A DNA stretch of 64,000 nucleotides from Agrobacterium salinitolerans (GTDB taxonomy: Bacteria > Pseudomonadota > Alphaproteobacteria > Rhizobiales > Rhizobiaceae): NCBI RefSeq assembly GCF_002008225.1, contig NZ_MRDH01000037.1, positions 351,113 through 415,112 on the forward strand, in the 5' to 3' direction. The translations under genes and the position numbers were made by a program. Below are positions 56,588 to 64,000 of the stretch, piece after piece. The notes under the pieces are model-generated. The model was given only the letters and a program-made list of their open reading frames with translations. It did no database searches and was not told the origin of the DNA. Each line of letters opens with the position of its first letter. The first letter of the stretch is position 1.

Positions 56588-57412
56588 TTAAGCCCAGAAG
56601 GAAGGCAGTGTTTCCGAAAGCCGCGGGCCGATGCGCAGCGGCGCGATCTTTTCGGCAAGCCCGGTGCGGTCGGAAATCTCAACGCCAACGCCGCAGATCG
56701 TCGCCGGCCCGCTCGCAGCCTCGAAACGGCCCTTCGGCATTTTGGAAATGAAGCGGTTGATCGGCTCTTCCTTCTCCATGCCAAGCGAGCTGTCGTAATC
56801 GCCGCACATGCCGGCATCAGACATGTAGGCCGTGCCGCCATTCAATATCTGCGCATCCGCCGTCGGGACATGGGTATGCGTGCCGACAACGAAGCTCGCG
56901 CGGCCATCCACAAAATGGCCGAAACACTGTTTTTCACTCGTCGCTTCCGCATGGAAATCGAAGATGATGGCGTCGGCCTGTTCCTTCAGCGGGCAGGCGG
57001 CCAGAATGGTTTCCGCCGATTTGAAGGGATCGTCCAATTCCGGATGCATGAACACCCGGCCCATGATGTTGGCGACGAGGATACGCGCGCCGTTGCGGGC
57101 ATAAAAAATGCCCGAACCCTTGCCCGGCGTCCCATCCGGATAATTGGCCGGTCGCAGGAACTGGTCGTGGCGCTCGCAGAAGGAAACGGCTTCCTTCTGG
57201 TCCCAGACATGGTTGCCGGTGGTCACGACATCGGCGCCGGCATTGATGGTTTCGAGATAGATATCCTCGGTAATGCCGAAACCGCCGGCGGCGTTTTCAC
57301 CATTGACGATGACGAAATCGAGCTTCAGATCGGAAATCAGCCCAGGCAATCGCTCCCAGACAGCCGTGCGTCCGGTCTTGCCAACCATGTCTCCGAGAAA
57401 AAGAAGCCTCAT
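56588..57412 (-). CDS. YmdB-type metallophosphoesterase (TIGR00282 family)
   Basis: A 274-residue calcineurin-like phosphodiesterase. Metal-binding motifs are MRLLFLGDMVGKTGR (Asp), FVIVNGENAAGGFGI (Asn, Glu) near 36, DVVTTGNHVWDQKEA (Asn, His) near 59, DFHAEATSEK near 151 and VVGTHTHVPTADAQIL near 173. In Bacillus the relative YmdB hydrolyses 2',3'-cAMP and shapes biofilm/sporulation choices; the alphaproteobacterial role is not known. It is followed after 73 nt by the 5-formyl-THF cyclo-ligase gene upstream on the minus strand, so they may be co-expressed. Confidence 0.92.
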   Translation of the reverse strand: MRLLFLGDMVGKTGRTAVWERLPGLISDLKLDFVIVNGENAAGGFGITEDIYLETINAGADVVTTGNHVWDQKEAVSFCERHDQFLRPANYPDGTPGKGSGIFYARNGARILVANIMGRVFMHPELDDPFKSAETILAACPLKEQADAIIFDFHAEATSEKQCFGHFVDGRASFVVGTHTHVPTADAQILNGGTAYMSDAGMCGDYDSSLGMEKEEPINRFISKMPKGRFEAASGPATICGVGVEISDRTGLAEKIAPLRIGPRLSETLPSFWA

Positions 57413-57485
57413 TCACCCGCCCCGATCTTGCGCATGTTTTAAAAATTCCGTCCCCTCTAGCGGGTAATCCATCTTTTAAAAAGTG

Positions 57486-58103
57486 CTAAAGCACCTTTTG
57501 CCCACCATCGGAGATCGATGACGGAGCGGAAAACCAGTGCAGGCCGCTTTCCGTCAGAATGGCGTGAAGCGGCACATCATGCGGCTCGGCCGGGACGGAC
57601 GGCACTTCCTGACAATCAAAGGCGACGCCGATGAGAACAGGCCGACGGCCCCTGGCGTGCAACCGCGCGATGGCGCGGTCATAATGACCCGCGCCATAAC
57701 CGACCCGCTGCCCTTTGCAATCGAAGACAGAAAGAGGCACGAGCAAAATGTCCGGATCGAGAACCGCCGCATCCTCGCCTGGCCCGGTCGTGCCGAAGCC
57801 GGTTTTCACCAGCCGCGTATCCGTTTCAAAGGCGCGGAAGACAATGGTTTCACGATCCAGCACAACGGGCAGGACAAGACGCCCGCCCCTTGTCCGCAAC
57901 GCTTCCATCAGCGGCCGGGTATCGGCCTCGGAGCGGATCGGCATGAAACCGGAAATCACGACGCCCGGCGTGAAGGGGATGCCAGCGGAGCCATGGGCCG
58001 CAATGGACTGGCTTTTCTGCTGCCGTTCCGCGAGCGTCAGCGCATCGCGCACGGCGAGCCTTTCGCCGCGCAACCTTGCTTTTTCGGCAACGTCACCGGG
58101 CAT
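57486..58103 (-). CDS. 5-formyltetrahydrofolate cyclo-ligase
   Basis: The enzyme converts 5-formyl-THF to 5,10-methenyl-THF with ATP, returning a storage folate to one-carbon metabolism. The 205 residues show the family's Arg/Lys-rich N-terminus (KARLRGERLAVRDALTLAER) and ISGFMPIRSEADTRPLMEAL near 50. The phosphate-binding signature GQRVGYGAGHYDRAIARL lies near 135. Its start overlaps the upstream CNNM stop by one nucleotide (TGATG), so translation is coupled. This gene type is classically linked to 6S RNA, and the candidate 6S gene lies two genes upstream here. Confidence 0.94.
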   Translation of the reverse strand: MPGDVAEKARLRGERLAVRDALTLAERQQKSQSIAAHGSAGIPFTPGVVISGFMPIRSEADTRPLMEALRTRGGRLVLPVVLDRETIVFRAFETDTRLVKTGFGTTGPGEDAAVLDPDILLVPLSVFDCKGQRVGYGAGHYDRAIARLHARGRRPVLIGVAFDCQEVPSVPAEPHDVPLHAILTESGLHWFSAPSSISDGGQKVL

Positions 58104-59380
58104 CAGGCGGCCCGGCTCACGAGAACCTTGTCAATACGGTGGCCATCGAGATCGATGACCTCGAAACGCCAGCCATTGCGGGTGACGTGTTCGCCCAGTT
58201 CCGGAAGGCGCCGGAATTCGTCCAGAACCAGACCGGCAACGGTTTCGAACTCGGCATCTTCGTCGATCTGGAAGCCCATACGATCAGCGAACTCATCGGC
58301 GGGCATCCAGCCAGCGACGAGGAACGAACCATCCTCGCGCTCGACCATGGCCGGCTCCTCGTCATCATCTTCCTGGAAGGCTCCGGTGATGGCTTCCAGC
58401 ACATCGCCGGAGCTGATGATGCCTTCGAAATGACCGTATTCGTCGTAGACCAGCACCATGTGCACGGTGGAGCGACGCAGGGACTGGATGACATCAACCG
58501 CGCTCGTCAGATCCGATACGACCGGAACTTCGCGCAGAAGCTCGCGAATATTGAGTTCCTTGCCGGAAGCCAGCGCATCGAAAGCGTCCTTGGCGAAAAG
58601 CACGCCGAGAATTTCATCCGAGGCGCCGTTGCGCACCGGCAGGCGCGAACGCTGCGTCTGGCGAAGCTGCTCGCGGATTTCCTCCGCGCTGTCTTCGATA
58701 TCGACCACTTCCACATCGCGACGCGGCGTCATCAGGCCGCGCGCATTGCGGTCGGCAAGGCGCATGACGCTGGTGATCATCGCCGATTCCTCGGTCTCGA
58801 TCACGCCGGCGCTGTGGGCTTCTGCCAGAACAGTGCGGATTTCATCGTCCGTCACCGAAGCGTTGGACTCACCGCTATGGCCAAGAATTGCCAGAACCAC
58901 CTTGCCGGATTTATCCAGCAGCCACACGAGCGGCGCGCCGACACGTGAAAGCATCACCATCGTGGGCGCGACACGGGCGGCGATCTTTTCAGGATCGCGC
59001 AGGGCGATCTGCTTTGGCACCAGCTCGCCGACGATCAGCGACAGATAGGTAATGGCAACGACCACGGAGCCGACACCGATGGCATCGGCGGCACGATCGG
59101 GAACACCCTGCTCCAGAAGCCATCCGGTGAACCTGGCGCCAAGCGTGGCGCCGGAAAACGCACCGGAGAGAACGCCGACCAGCGTGATGCCGATCTGCAC
59201 CGTGGAAAGGAACCGCCCGGGATTTTCGGAAAGGCCGAGCGCCATGGTGGCGCCCCTGCTGCCTTGCGCGGCAAGCACCTTAAGCCTCGCCGGTCTGGAG
59301 GAGACAACGGCAAGCTCGGACATGGCAAGCACACCGTTCAATACGGTGAGCAGGACCACGATCATAATTTCAGTAAACAA
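58103..59380 (-). CDS. CNNM/CorC (HlyC-type) membrane protein
   Basis: A protein of about 425 residues. An N-terminal DUF21/CNNM domain with three to four membrane segments (IMIVVLLTVLNGVLAMSELA near 5-24; GVGSVVVAITYLSLIVGEL near 103) leads to paired CBS domains (MTPRRDVEVVDIEDSAEEIR near 217 to SSGDVLEAITGAF near 335) and a C-terminal CorC_HlyC domain. It is probably involved in Mg2+/Co2+ efflux or magnesium homeostasis. The start is uncertain: TTG 59380 has AAAGAG 6-7 nt upstream, ATG 59365 lies five codons in, and an ATG at 59431 would add a non-homologous leader. Confidence 0.9.
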   Translation of the reverse strand: MFTEIMIVVLLTVLNGVLAMSELAVVSSRPARLKVLAAQGSRGATMALGLSENPGRFLSTVQIGITLVGVLSGAFSGATLGARFTGWLLEQGVPDRAADAIGVGSVVVAITYLSLIVGELVPKQIALRDPEKIAARVAPTMVMLSRVGAPLVWLLDKSGKVVLAILGHSGESNASVTDDEIRTVLAEAHSAGVIETEESAMITSVMRLADRNARGLMTPRRDVEVVDIEDSAEEIREQLRQTQRSRLPVRNGASDEILGVLFAKDAFDALASGKELNIRELLREVPVVSDLTSAVDVIQSLRRSTVHMVLVYDEYGHFEGIISSGDVLEAITGAFQEDDDEEPAMVEREDGSFLVAGWMPADEFADRMGFQIDEDAEFETVAGLVLDEFRRLPELGEHVTRNGWRFEVIDLDGHRIDKVLVSRAA

Positions 59381-59589
59381 GTTTAGCTCTTTGGGCTGTT
59401 GAACGGCACGTCGCGGTTTTGACCGCAGCACCCTTTTTTAAAGGGCATGACAGACATACCACTCCGGATAATAGGGAATTGTTCCGCCATTGCAATGACG
59501 GCAATATAAAAAAGCCGCGTCCGGCAGTTATGAAAAATGACTGTCGAATATATCAAGAGTACAGGGAAGCCCGGGGGGTTGATCCGAAA

Positions 59590-59755
59590 CTTCAAGCGCG
59601 ATCCACGGCGACCGATGGAGATTTACGATCCTGGGCGCCTACAAAAGTAGGTGGGCACCGTGTGTCCAGCCCCACGGGACTGGCCAGGGACAGCTCCCTT
59701 TGGATCGAGTATGGCCCCAGGGATTGTGGTTCCTGTCGGGAAGCGCAGAACGCAT
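59590..59755 (-). ncRNA. ssrS: 6S RNA (ssrS), probable
   Basis: A gene-free stretch between zapA and the CNNM/5-formyl-THF cyclo-ligase pair is dense in base pairing on the minus strand. CCTGGGGCC (59721-59713) pairs with GGCGCCCAGG (59639-59630) to close a long rod. CCTAC-TTTT-GTAGG forms a hairpin at 59638-59651, and further GGGA/TCCC and CCAGTCCC/GGGGCTGG arms occur inside. A CTATAT -10-like hexamer at 59766-59761 would start transcription near 59755, giving about 165 nt. The zapA-ssrS-cyclo-ligase order is classical for 6S RNA, which binds RNA polymerase as a promoter mimic. Ends are approximate. Confidence 0.72.
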
Positions 59756-59833
59756 CCCAGATATAGGACGGATTGGAGGAAACCGCCAGAGGGCAGCGCG
59801 CGAAATTTTGTCGCCTCAGAACCCTTCAGGCCA

Positions 59834-60211
59834 TCAATGCGCGGCGGGCTTCGGCCGCGCCAGCAGTTTTTCGGTAATCCCGTTCAGGCGGTCGGCCAGA
59901 TCGCCGATGGCGAGCGCCACCATTTCGTCCGATTTCGCTTGGTGCTCGGCCATGCCGTCGCGGTTTAGAGAAAGGGATGTAACCTCCCCTTCCAGCTTCT
60001 CGATCTTGCGATTGAGTTCGGACAACTCGTCCATCACCATGATGCCCGCCATGACGGTCAGGCGAAGATCGCCGATCTCACCGAACTGGCTCTTGAGATG
60101 CCCGACATAACGATCGAAGCGCGTGGCAAGATCGGTCAGGTGGTCTTCCTGTCCCGCCTCGCACGCCATGCGATAGGCCTTGCCGTCGATCATAACAGTG
60201 ACTTGGGCCAT
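59834..60211 (-). CDS. zapA: Cell-division protein ZapA
   Basis: ZapA cross-links FtsZ protofilaments at the Z-ring. The 125 residues have the small N-terminal domain (MAQVTVMIDGKAYRMACEAG, QEDHLTDLATRFDRYVGHLK) and a coiled coil from about 55 to 90 (MDELSELNRKIEKLEGEVTS), the standard pattern. It starts 10 nt after the stop of the DUF4164 gene upstream on the minus strand, so the two are an operon. The candidate 6S RNA gene follows. Confidence 0.94.
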   Translation of the reverse strand: MAQVTVMIDGKAYRMACEAGQEDHLTDLATRFDRYVGHLKSQFGEIGDLRLTVMAGIMVMDELSELNRKIEKLEGEVTSLSLNRDGMAEHQAKSDEMVALAIGDLADRLNGITEKLLARPKPAAH

Positions 60212-60221
60212 GAAACCGCTC

Positions 60222-60494
60222 CTATCGATCCAGCACCGCGCGGATCGTCTCCATGGCCGTTACCAGCCGGCGGGAAACCTCGCGATTGACTTCTTCAAGA
60301 CGGTTGGCGCGAAACTCGGCCTGATCCAGCTCATGCGCCAGCCGTGCGCGGTCGACATGGACCCGCTTGACCTCATTATCGATCTCGCCCGTCTCCCTCT
60401 GCCGCTCGATACGCATATCGATGGCGTTTTCGAGATTTGTGATGGCAGCATTCAGCTCCGTCAGCGCAGATTGTACGGTCTTGTCAGCCGACAT
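60222..60494 (-). CDS. DUF4164 coiled-coil protein
   Basis: A 90-residue, almost entirely helical protein (TELNAAITNLENAIDMRIER near 12; DRARLAHELDQAEFRANRLE near 47) of the alphaproteobacterial DUF4164 family. It is regularly encoded next to zapA and is likely to work with the division machinery, perhaps as a ZapB-like partner, though this is inference. ATG 60494 begins MSADKTVQSAL. An ATG eight codons earlier is possible but lies outside the conserved part. Confidence 0.88.
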   Translation of the reverse strand: MSADKTVQSALTELNAAITNLENAIDMRIERQRETGEIDNEVKRVHVDRARLAHELDQAEFRANRLEEVNREVSRRLVTAMETIRAVLDR

Positions 60495-60725
60495 CGTTTT
60501 TTCCAACTCGCACGCCACCGGCCGAATCGTCCGGTTTCAGGCCTTTTCAACATCCAAGAGGTTATTACCCGATTTACCATCCCGTCAATCAAACCAGTGC
60601 ATTGAGGCGTTTTGCTCTGTGGATGAACGAAGAAGCACTAGCCTCTGTCGCATGAATTTTATCGTGACAGCCGATTTTCTAAACGATTTTTATCTTCGGA
60701 CGAACCGCAAACGCCCGTGGATTTA
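60495..60725. other. Divergent promoter region between the zapA operon and tkt
   Basis: A gene-free stretch that should hold the minus-strand promoter for the DUF4164-zapA operon. It becomes AT-rich near 60650-60725. I see no RNA gene or repeat in it. Confidence 0.5.
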
Positions 60726-60753
60726 TTGACTTGCCGGCCTCACCTGCTATGGA
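60726..60753 (+). promoter_or_regulatory. Candidate tkt promoter
   Basis: TTGACT (60726-60731), 16 nt spacing, then TATGGA (60748-60753), about 65 nt upstream of the tkt ATG. It is a good match to the vegetative sigma-70-type promoter of alphaproteobacteria. Confidence 0.55.
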
Positions 60754-60818
60754 TCAACCCGCTTTTTGGATAGTTGCGTAAAACTATCTCCTTTCACCCG
60801 GAAACAGACGGAAAAGCC

Positions 60819-62801
60819 ATGATTTCTCGCGACAAACACAACCGGATGGCAAATGCGATCCGCTTTCTTGCCATGGATGCAGTGGAGAAGGCCAATTCAG
60901 GCCATCCCGGTCTGCCGATGGGCGCCGCCGATGTCGCCACCGTTCTCTTCACCCGTTACCTGAAATTCGATCCCAAGGCTCCGCTCTGGGCGGATCGCGA
61001 CCGCTTCGTGCTATCGGCAGGGCATGGCTCGATGCTGCTTTACTCGCTGCTCTATTTGACGGGCTACGAGGACATGACGATCGACGAGATCAAACGTTTC
61101 CGTCAGTTCGGCTCCAAGACCGCCGGCCACCCCGAATATGGCCATGCGACCGGCATTGAAACGACGACCGGCCCGCTCGGCCAGGGCATCGCCAACGCCG
61201 TCGGCATGGCAATCGCCGAACGCAAGCTGGAAGAGGAATTCGGCTCCGACCTGCAGAGCCACTTCACCTATGTCCTGTGCGGCGACGGCTGCCTCATGGA
61301 AGGCATCAGCCACGAAGCCATCGCTCTTGCCGGCCATCTCAAGCTCAACAAGCTCGTTCTGTTCTGGGATGACAACAACATCACCATCGACGGCGAAGTC
61401 GGCCTGTCCGACAGCACCGACCAGATCGCCCGCTTCCAAGCCGTTCACTGGAACACCATCCGCGTCGATGGCCACGATCCGGACGCGATTGCCGCCGCCA
61501 TCGAAGCCGCACAGAAATCCGACCGCCCGACCTTCATCGCCTGCAAGACCGTCATCGGTTTCGGCGCGCCCAACAAGCAGGGCACCCACAAGGTTCACGG
61601 CAACCCGCTCGGCGCAGAAGAAATCGCCGCCGCCCGCAAGAGCCTGAACTGGGAAGCCGAAGCCTTCGTCATTCCGGAAGATGTGCTCGACGCATGGCGT
61701 CTCGCCGGCCTGCGCTCCACCAAGACCCGCCAGGACTGGGAAGCTCGCCTCGAAGCAACCGAGACGGCCAAGAAGGCCGAGTTCAAGCGCCGCTTCGCCG
61801 GTGACCTGACGGGCAACTTCGACAGCTCGATCGACGCCTTCAAGAAGAAGATCATCGAGAACAACCCGACCGTTGCGACCCGCAAGGCCTCGGAAGACTC
61901 GCTCGAAGTCATCAACGGCGTGCTGCCGGAAATGATCGGCGGCTCTGCTGACCTCACGCCGTCCAACAACACCAAGACCAGCCAGATGAAGTCCATCACC
62001 CCGACGGATTTCTCCGGTCGTTACCTGCATTACGGCATCCGCGAACACGGCATGGCCGCTGCCATGAACGGTATCGCACTGCATGGCGGTCTCATTCCCT
62101 ATGCCGGCGGCTTCCTGATCTTCTCGGACTACTGCCGTCCGTCGATCCGTCTGGCTGCCCTCATGGGCATCCGCGTCGTCCACGTCCTGACGCATGATTC
62201 CATCGGCGTTGGCGAAGACGGCCCGACCCACCAGCCGGTCGAGCAGATCGCAGCTCTGCGCGCGATCCCGAACCTGCTCGTCTTCCGCCCGGCGGATGAA
62301 ACCGAGACGGCGGAATGCTGGCAGCTGGCTCTCGAGCAGAAGCACCGTCCCTCGGCGCTGGCGCTTACCCGCCAGAATCTGGCTCCTTCGCGCAAGGAAT
62401 ATGAAGAGAAGAACCTCTCGGCTTACGGCGCTTACGAAATCGTCTCCGCCAGCGACGCCAAGGTTTCAATCTTCGCATCCGGCTCGGAAGTCGAAGTGGC
62501 GCTGAAGGCCGCCGCAACGTTGAAGGACAACGGCGTTTCCGTCCGTGTCGTTTCCGTTCCCTGCTTCGAGCTTTTCAAGGAACAGCCGGAAACCTATCGC
62601 AACGCCATCATCGGCAAGGCTCCGGTCAAGATCGCGGTCGAAGCCGCCATTCGCCAGGGCTGGGATTACTTCATCGGCAACGATGGTGCATTCGTCGGCA
62701 TGCACTCCTTTGGAGCTTCCGCGCCAGCGAAGGATCTCTTCAAGCACTTCGGCATCACGGCGGAAGCCGTCGTCGCCGCAGTCGAGGCAAAACTTGCGTG
62801 A
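60819..62801 (+). CDS. tkt: Transketolase
   Basis: Transketolase moves two-carbon ketol units between sugar phosphates in the pentose phosphate pathway, using thiamine diphosphate and Mg2+. It has 660 residues. The pyrophosphate-binding domain starts with [20 protein letters not shown] near 20, the ThDP motif GDG(X)-NN is [13 protein letters not shown] near 154 with DDNNITIDG near 185, and the catalytic Glu lies in [20 protein letters not shown] near 408. [20 protein letters not shown] near 463 is the signature of the pyrimidine domain. ATG 60819 has GGAAAAG 4-5 nt upstream. It is followed after 62 nt by gap. Confidence 0.97.
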   Translation: MISRDKHNRMANAIRFLAMDAVEKANSGHPGLPMGAADVATVLFTRYLKFDPKAPLWADRDRFVLSAGHGSMLLYSLLYLTGYEDMTIDEIKRFRQFGSKTAGHPEYGHATGIETTTGPLGQGIANAVGMAIAERKLEEEFGSDLQSHFTYVLCGDGCLMEGISHEAIALAGHLKLNKLVLFWDDNNITIDGEVGLSDSTDQIARFQAVHWNTIRVDGHDPDAIAAAIEAAQKSDRPTFIACKTVIGFGAPNKQGTHKVHGNPLGAEEIAAARKSLNWEAEAFVIPEDVLDAWRLAGLRSTKTRQDWEARLEATETAKKAEFKRRFAGDLTGNFDSSIDAFKKKIIENNPTVATRKASEDSLEVINGVLPEMIGGSADLTPSNNTKTSQMKSITPTDFSGRYLHYGIREHGMAAAMNGIALHGGLIPYAGGFLIFSDYCRPSIRLAALMGIRVVHVLTHDSIGVGEDGPTHQPVEQIAALRAIPNLLVFRPADETETAECWQLALEQKHRPSALALTRQNLAPSRKEYEEKNLSAYGAYEIVSASDAKVSIFASGSEVEVALKAAATLKDNGVSVRVVSVPCFELFKEQPETYRNAIIGKAPVKIAVEAAIRQGWDYFIGNDGAFVGMHSFGASAPAKDLFKHFGITAEAVVAAVEAKLA

Positions 62802-62863
62802 GGGCTTCAAAAGCCCTTACCACTCCGCAAAGACCACGCCCATTTTTGTTCGGGAGACTGTAA

Positions 62864-63874
62864 ATGACTGTAAAAGTTGCCATTAACGGCTTCGGCCGCA
62901 TCGGCCGTAACGTCCTGCGCGCCATCGTCGAATCCGGCCGCACCGATATCGAAGTCGTCGCCATCAACGACCTCGGCCCGGTGGAGACCAACGCCCACCT
63001 GCTGCGCTACGATTCGATCCACGGCAAGTTCCCGGCCGAAGTGAAGGTCGAAGGCGACACGATCACCGTCGGTGGCGGCAAGCCGATCAAGGTGACCGCC
63101 GTTCGCGATCCGGCAACGCTGCCGCACAAGGAACTCGGCGTCGATATCGCGCTGGAATGCACCGGCATCTTCACCGCCCGCGACAAGGCCGCCGCTCACC
63201 TGACGGCCGGCGCAAAGCGCGTCATCGTTTCGGCTCCGGCTGACGGCGCGGACCTGACAGTCGTCTTCGGCGTCAACGACGACCAGCTGACCAAGGATCA
63301 CCTCGTCATTTCCAATGCGTCCTGCACCACCAACTGCCTCGTGCCGGTCGTGAAGGTTCTCGATGACGTCGTCGGTATCGATCATGGCTTCATGACCACG
63401 ATCCACTCCTACACCGGCGACCAGCCGACGCTGGACACGATGCACAAGGATCTGTACCGCGCCCGCGCCGCAGCCCTGTCCATGATCCCGACTTCGACCG
63501 GCGCCGCCAAGGCCGTTGGCCTCGTTCTGCCGCACCTCAAGGGCAAGCTGGACGGCACGTCGATCCGCGTTCCGACTCCGAATGTTTCGGTTGTCGACTT
63601 CAAGTTCATTGCCAAGCGCGCCACCACGGTTGAAGAAATCAACGAAGCCATCAAGACTGCCGCCAATGGCAAGCTGAAGGGTATGCTCGGCTACACCGAC
63701 GAGCCGCTGGTTTCCCGCGATTTCAACCACGACAGCCATTCCTCGATCTTCGCAATCGACCAGACCAAGGTCATGGAAGGCAATTTCGTGCGCATCCTGT
63801 CCTGGTACGACAACGAGTGGGGCTTCTCCAACCGTATGTCGGACACGGCTGTCGCATTCGCGAAGACCATCTAA
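62864..63874 (+). CDS. gap: Glyceraldehyde-3-phosphate dehydrogenase
   Basis: Gap oxidises glyceraldehyde-3-phosphate to 1,3-bisphosphoglycerate with NAD+ in glycolysis. The 336 residues include the NAD fold [19 protein letters not shown], the active-site Cys in [20 protein letters not shown] near 153, the His in [11 protein letters not shown] near 181, and [13 protein letters not shown] near 315. Its 5' UTR is 62 nt behind tkt with GGGAG close to the ATG, so tkt-gap is probably one transcript. The following gene (usually pgk or fba) is outside the window. Confidence 0.98.
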   Translation: MTVKVAINGFGRIGRNVLRAIVESGRTDIEVVAINDLGPVETNAHLLRYDSIHGKFPAEVKVEGDTITVGGGKPIKVTAVRDPATLPHKELGVDIALECTGIFTARDKAAAHLTAGAKRVIVSAPADGADLTVVFGVNDDQLTKDHLVISNASCTTNCLVPVVKVLDDVVGIDHGFMTTIHSYTGDQPTLDTMHKDLYRARAAALSMIPTSTGAAKAVGLVLPHLKGKLDGTSIRVPTPNVSVVDFKFIAKRATTVEEINEAIKTAANGKLKGMLGYTDEPLVSRDFNHDSHSSIFAIDQTKVMEGNFVRILSWYDNEWGFSNRMSDTAVAFAKTI

Positions 63875-63898
63875 TCAGGTGTCGCGTCCATAAAAAGA

Positions 63899-63924
63899 AC
63901 CGGCAGGAGCAATCCTGCCGGTTC
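63899..63924 (+). terminator. Hairpin after gap
   Basis: AACCGGCAGGA-GCAA-TCCTGCCGGTT is a perfect 11-bp stem 24 nt past the gap stop. The trailing sequence has few T residues, so termination could be partial. Confidence 0.6.
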
Positions 63925-64000
63925 AGACTGCTGACAAACCCCTGGCGTGAGCTGGGGGTTTATGATTCATTGGGACATGTTGAAGAAACCTGCTCCTGAA

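Noticed and set aside
61011..62345. Minus-strand open frame of 444 codons opposite tkt
   Set aside because: It is antisense to transketolase; its composition follows the codon bias of tkt and shows no domain.
63936..63962. Second hairpin or small RNA after gap
   Set aside because: AAACCCC and GGGGTTT could pair around the intervening bases, but the stem has mismatches and no clear promoter or T-tract, and the window ends just after it.

Overview
The window looks like core chromosome of an Agrobacterium-type member of the Rhizobiaceae. The evidence is a close relative of the Agrobacterium phytochrome Agp1, a serC-serA pair behind a serC-type leader RNA, OpgC for periplasmic glucan succinylation, and alphaproteobacterial versions of ybgC-tolQRAB-pal-cpoB, ruvCAB, zapA and tkt-gap. 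From memory, several of these neighbours (serA, serC, ftsH, tolB, ruvB, gap) sit on the linear chromid of A. fabrum C58, so this may be the matching replicon. That placement is inference. I found no rRNA, tRNA, insertion sequence or CRISPR array.

Layout. 1-8 kb: mnmA (cut by the left edge), opgC, a Tim44-like protein, serA, serC with its leader, and an outer-membrane beta-barrel protein, all on the minus strand. 8.3-15.6 kb: a signalling block with two parallel three-gene modules (sensor kinase, single-domain receiver, receiver-kinase hybrid), one headed by a CHASE3 kinase and one by a bacteriophytochrome, plus one lone receiver. 15.7-23.4 kb: a divergent lipid-modification cluster (two CFA-synthase-like methyltransferases, DUF1295, an FAD oxidoreductase, DUF1365, DUF2147, DUF2177) ending in an ECF sigma factor and its anti-sigma factor. 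Two matched ECF-like promoters face away from each other in its centre. 23.8-25.5 kb: an iron-type alcohol dehydrogenase and a GFA-family protein. 25.6-34.5 kb: a LacI-controlled catabolic locus with a sugar-type ABC importer, phosphotriesterase-like hydrolase, glutamine-amidotransferase-like protein, PfkB kinase, BtpA/SgcQ protein and M20 amidohydrolase. Its substrate cannot be named from sequence.

34.7-64 kb returns to core genes: glmM, ftsH, tilS, cpoB, pal, tolBARQ, ybgC, two Nudix genes, a DinB-like protein, ruvBAC, a chemoreceptor, a luciferase-like oxidoreductase, yebC, a stress protein, an MBL hydrolase, a YmdB-type phosphoesterase, 5-formyl-THF cyclo-ligase, a CNNM/CorC protein, a probable 6S RNA, zapA, a DUF4164 protein, tkt and gap.

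How the parts fit: the 8.3-34.5 kb stretch reads as accessory material between core blocks. Its first two thirds pair red-light and stress signalling with an ECF-controlled membrane-lipid modification system that resembles known photo-oxidative-stress and furan/methyl fatty-acid loci. The last third is a self-contained uptake-and-degradation locus. The least explained items are the lipid/sigma cluster with its divergent promoters and the catabolic locus with an inverted kinase gene inside it.
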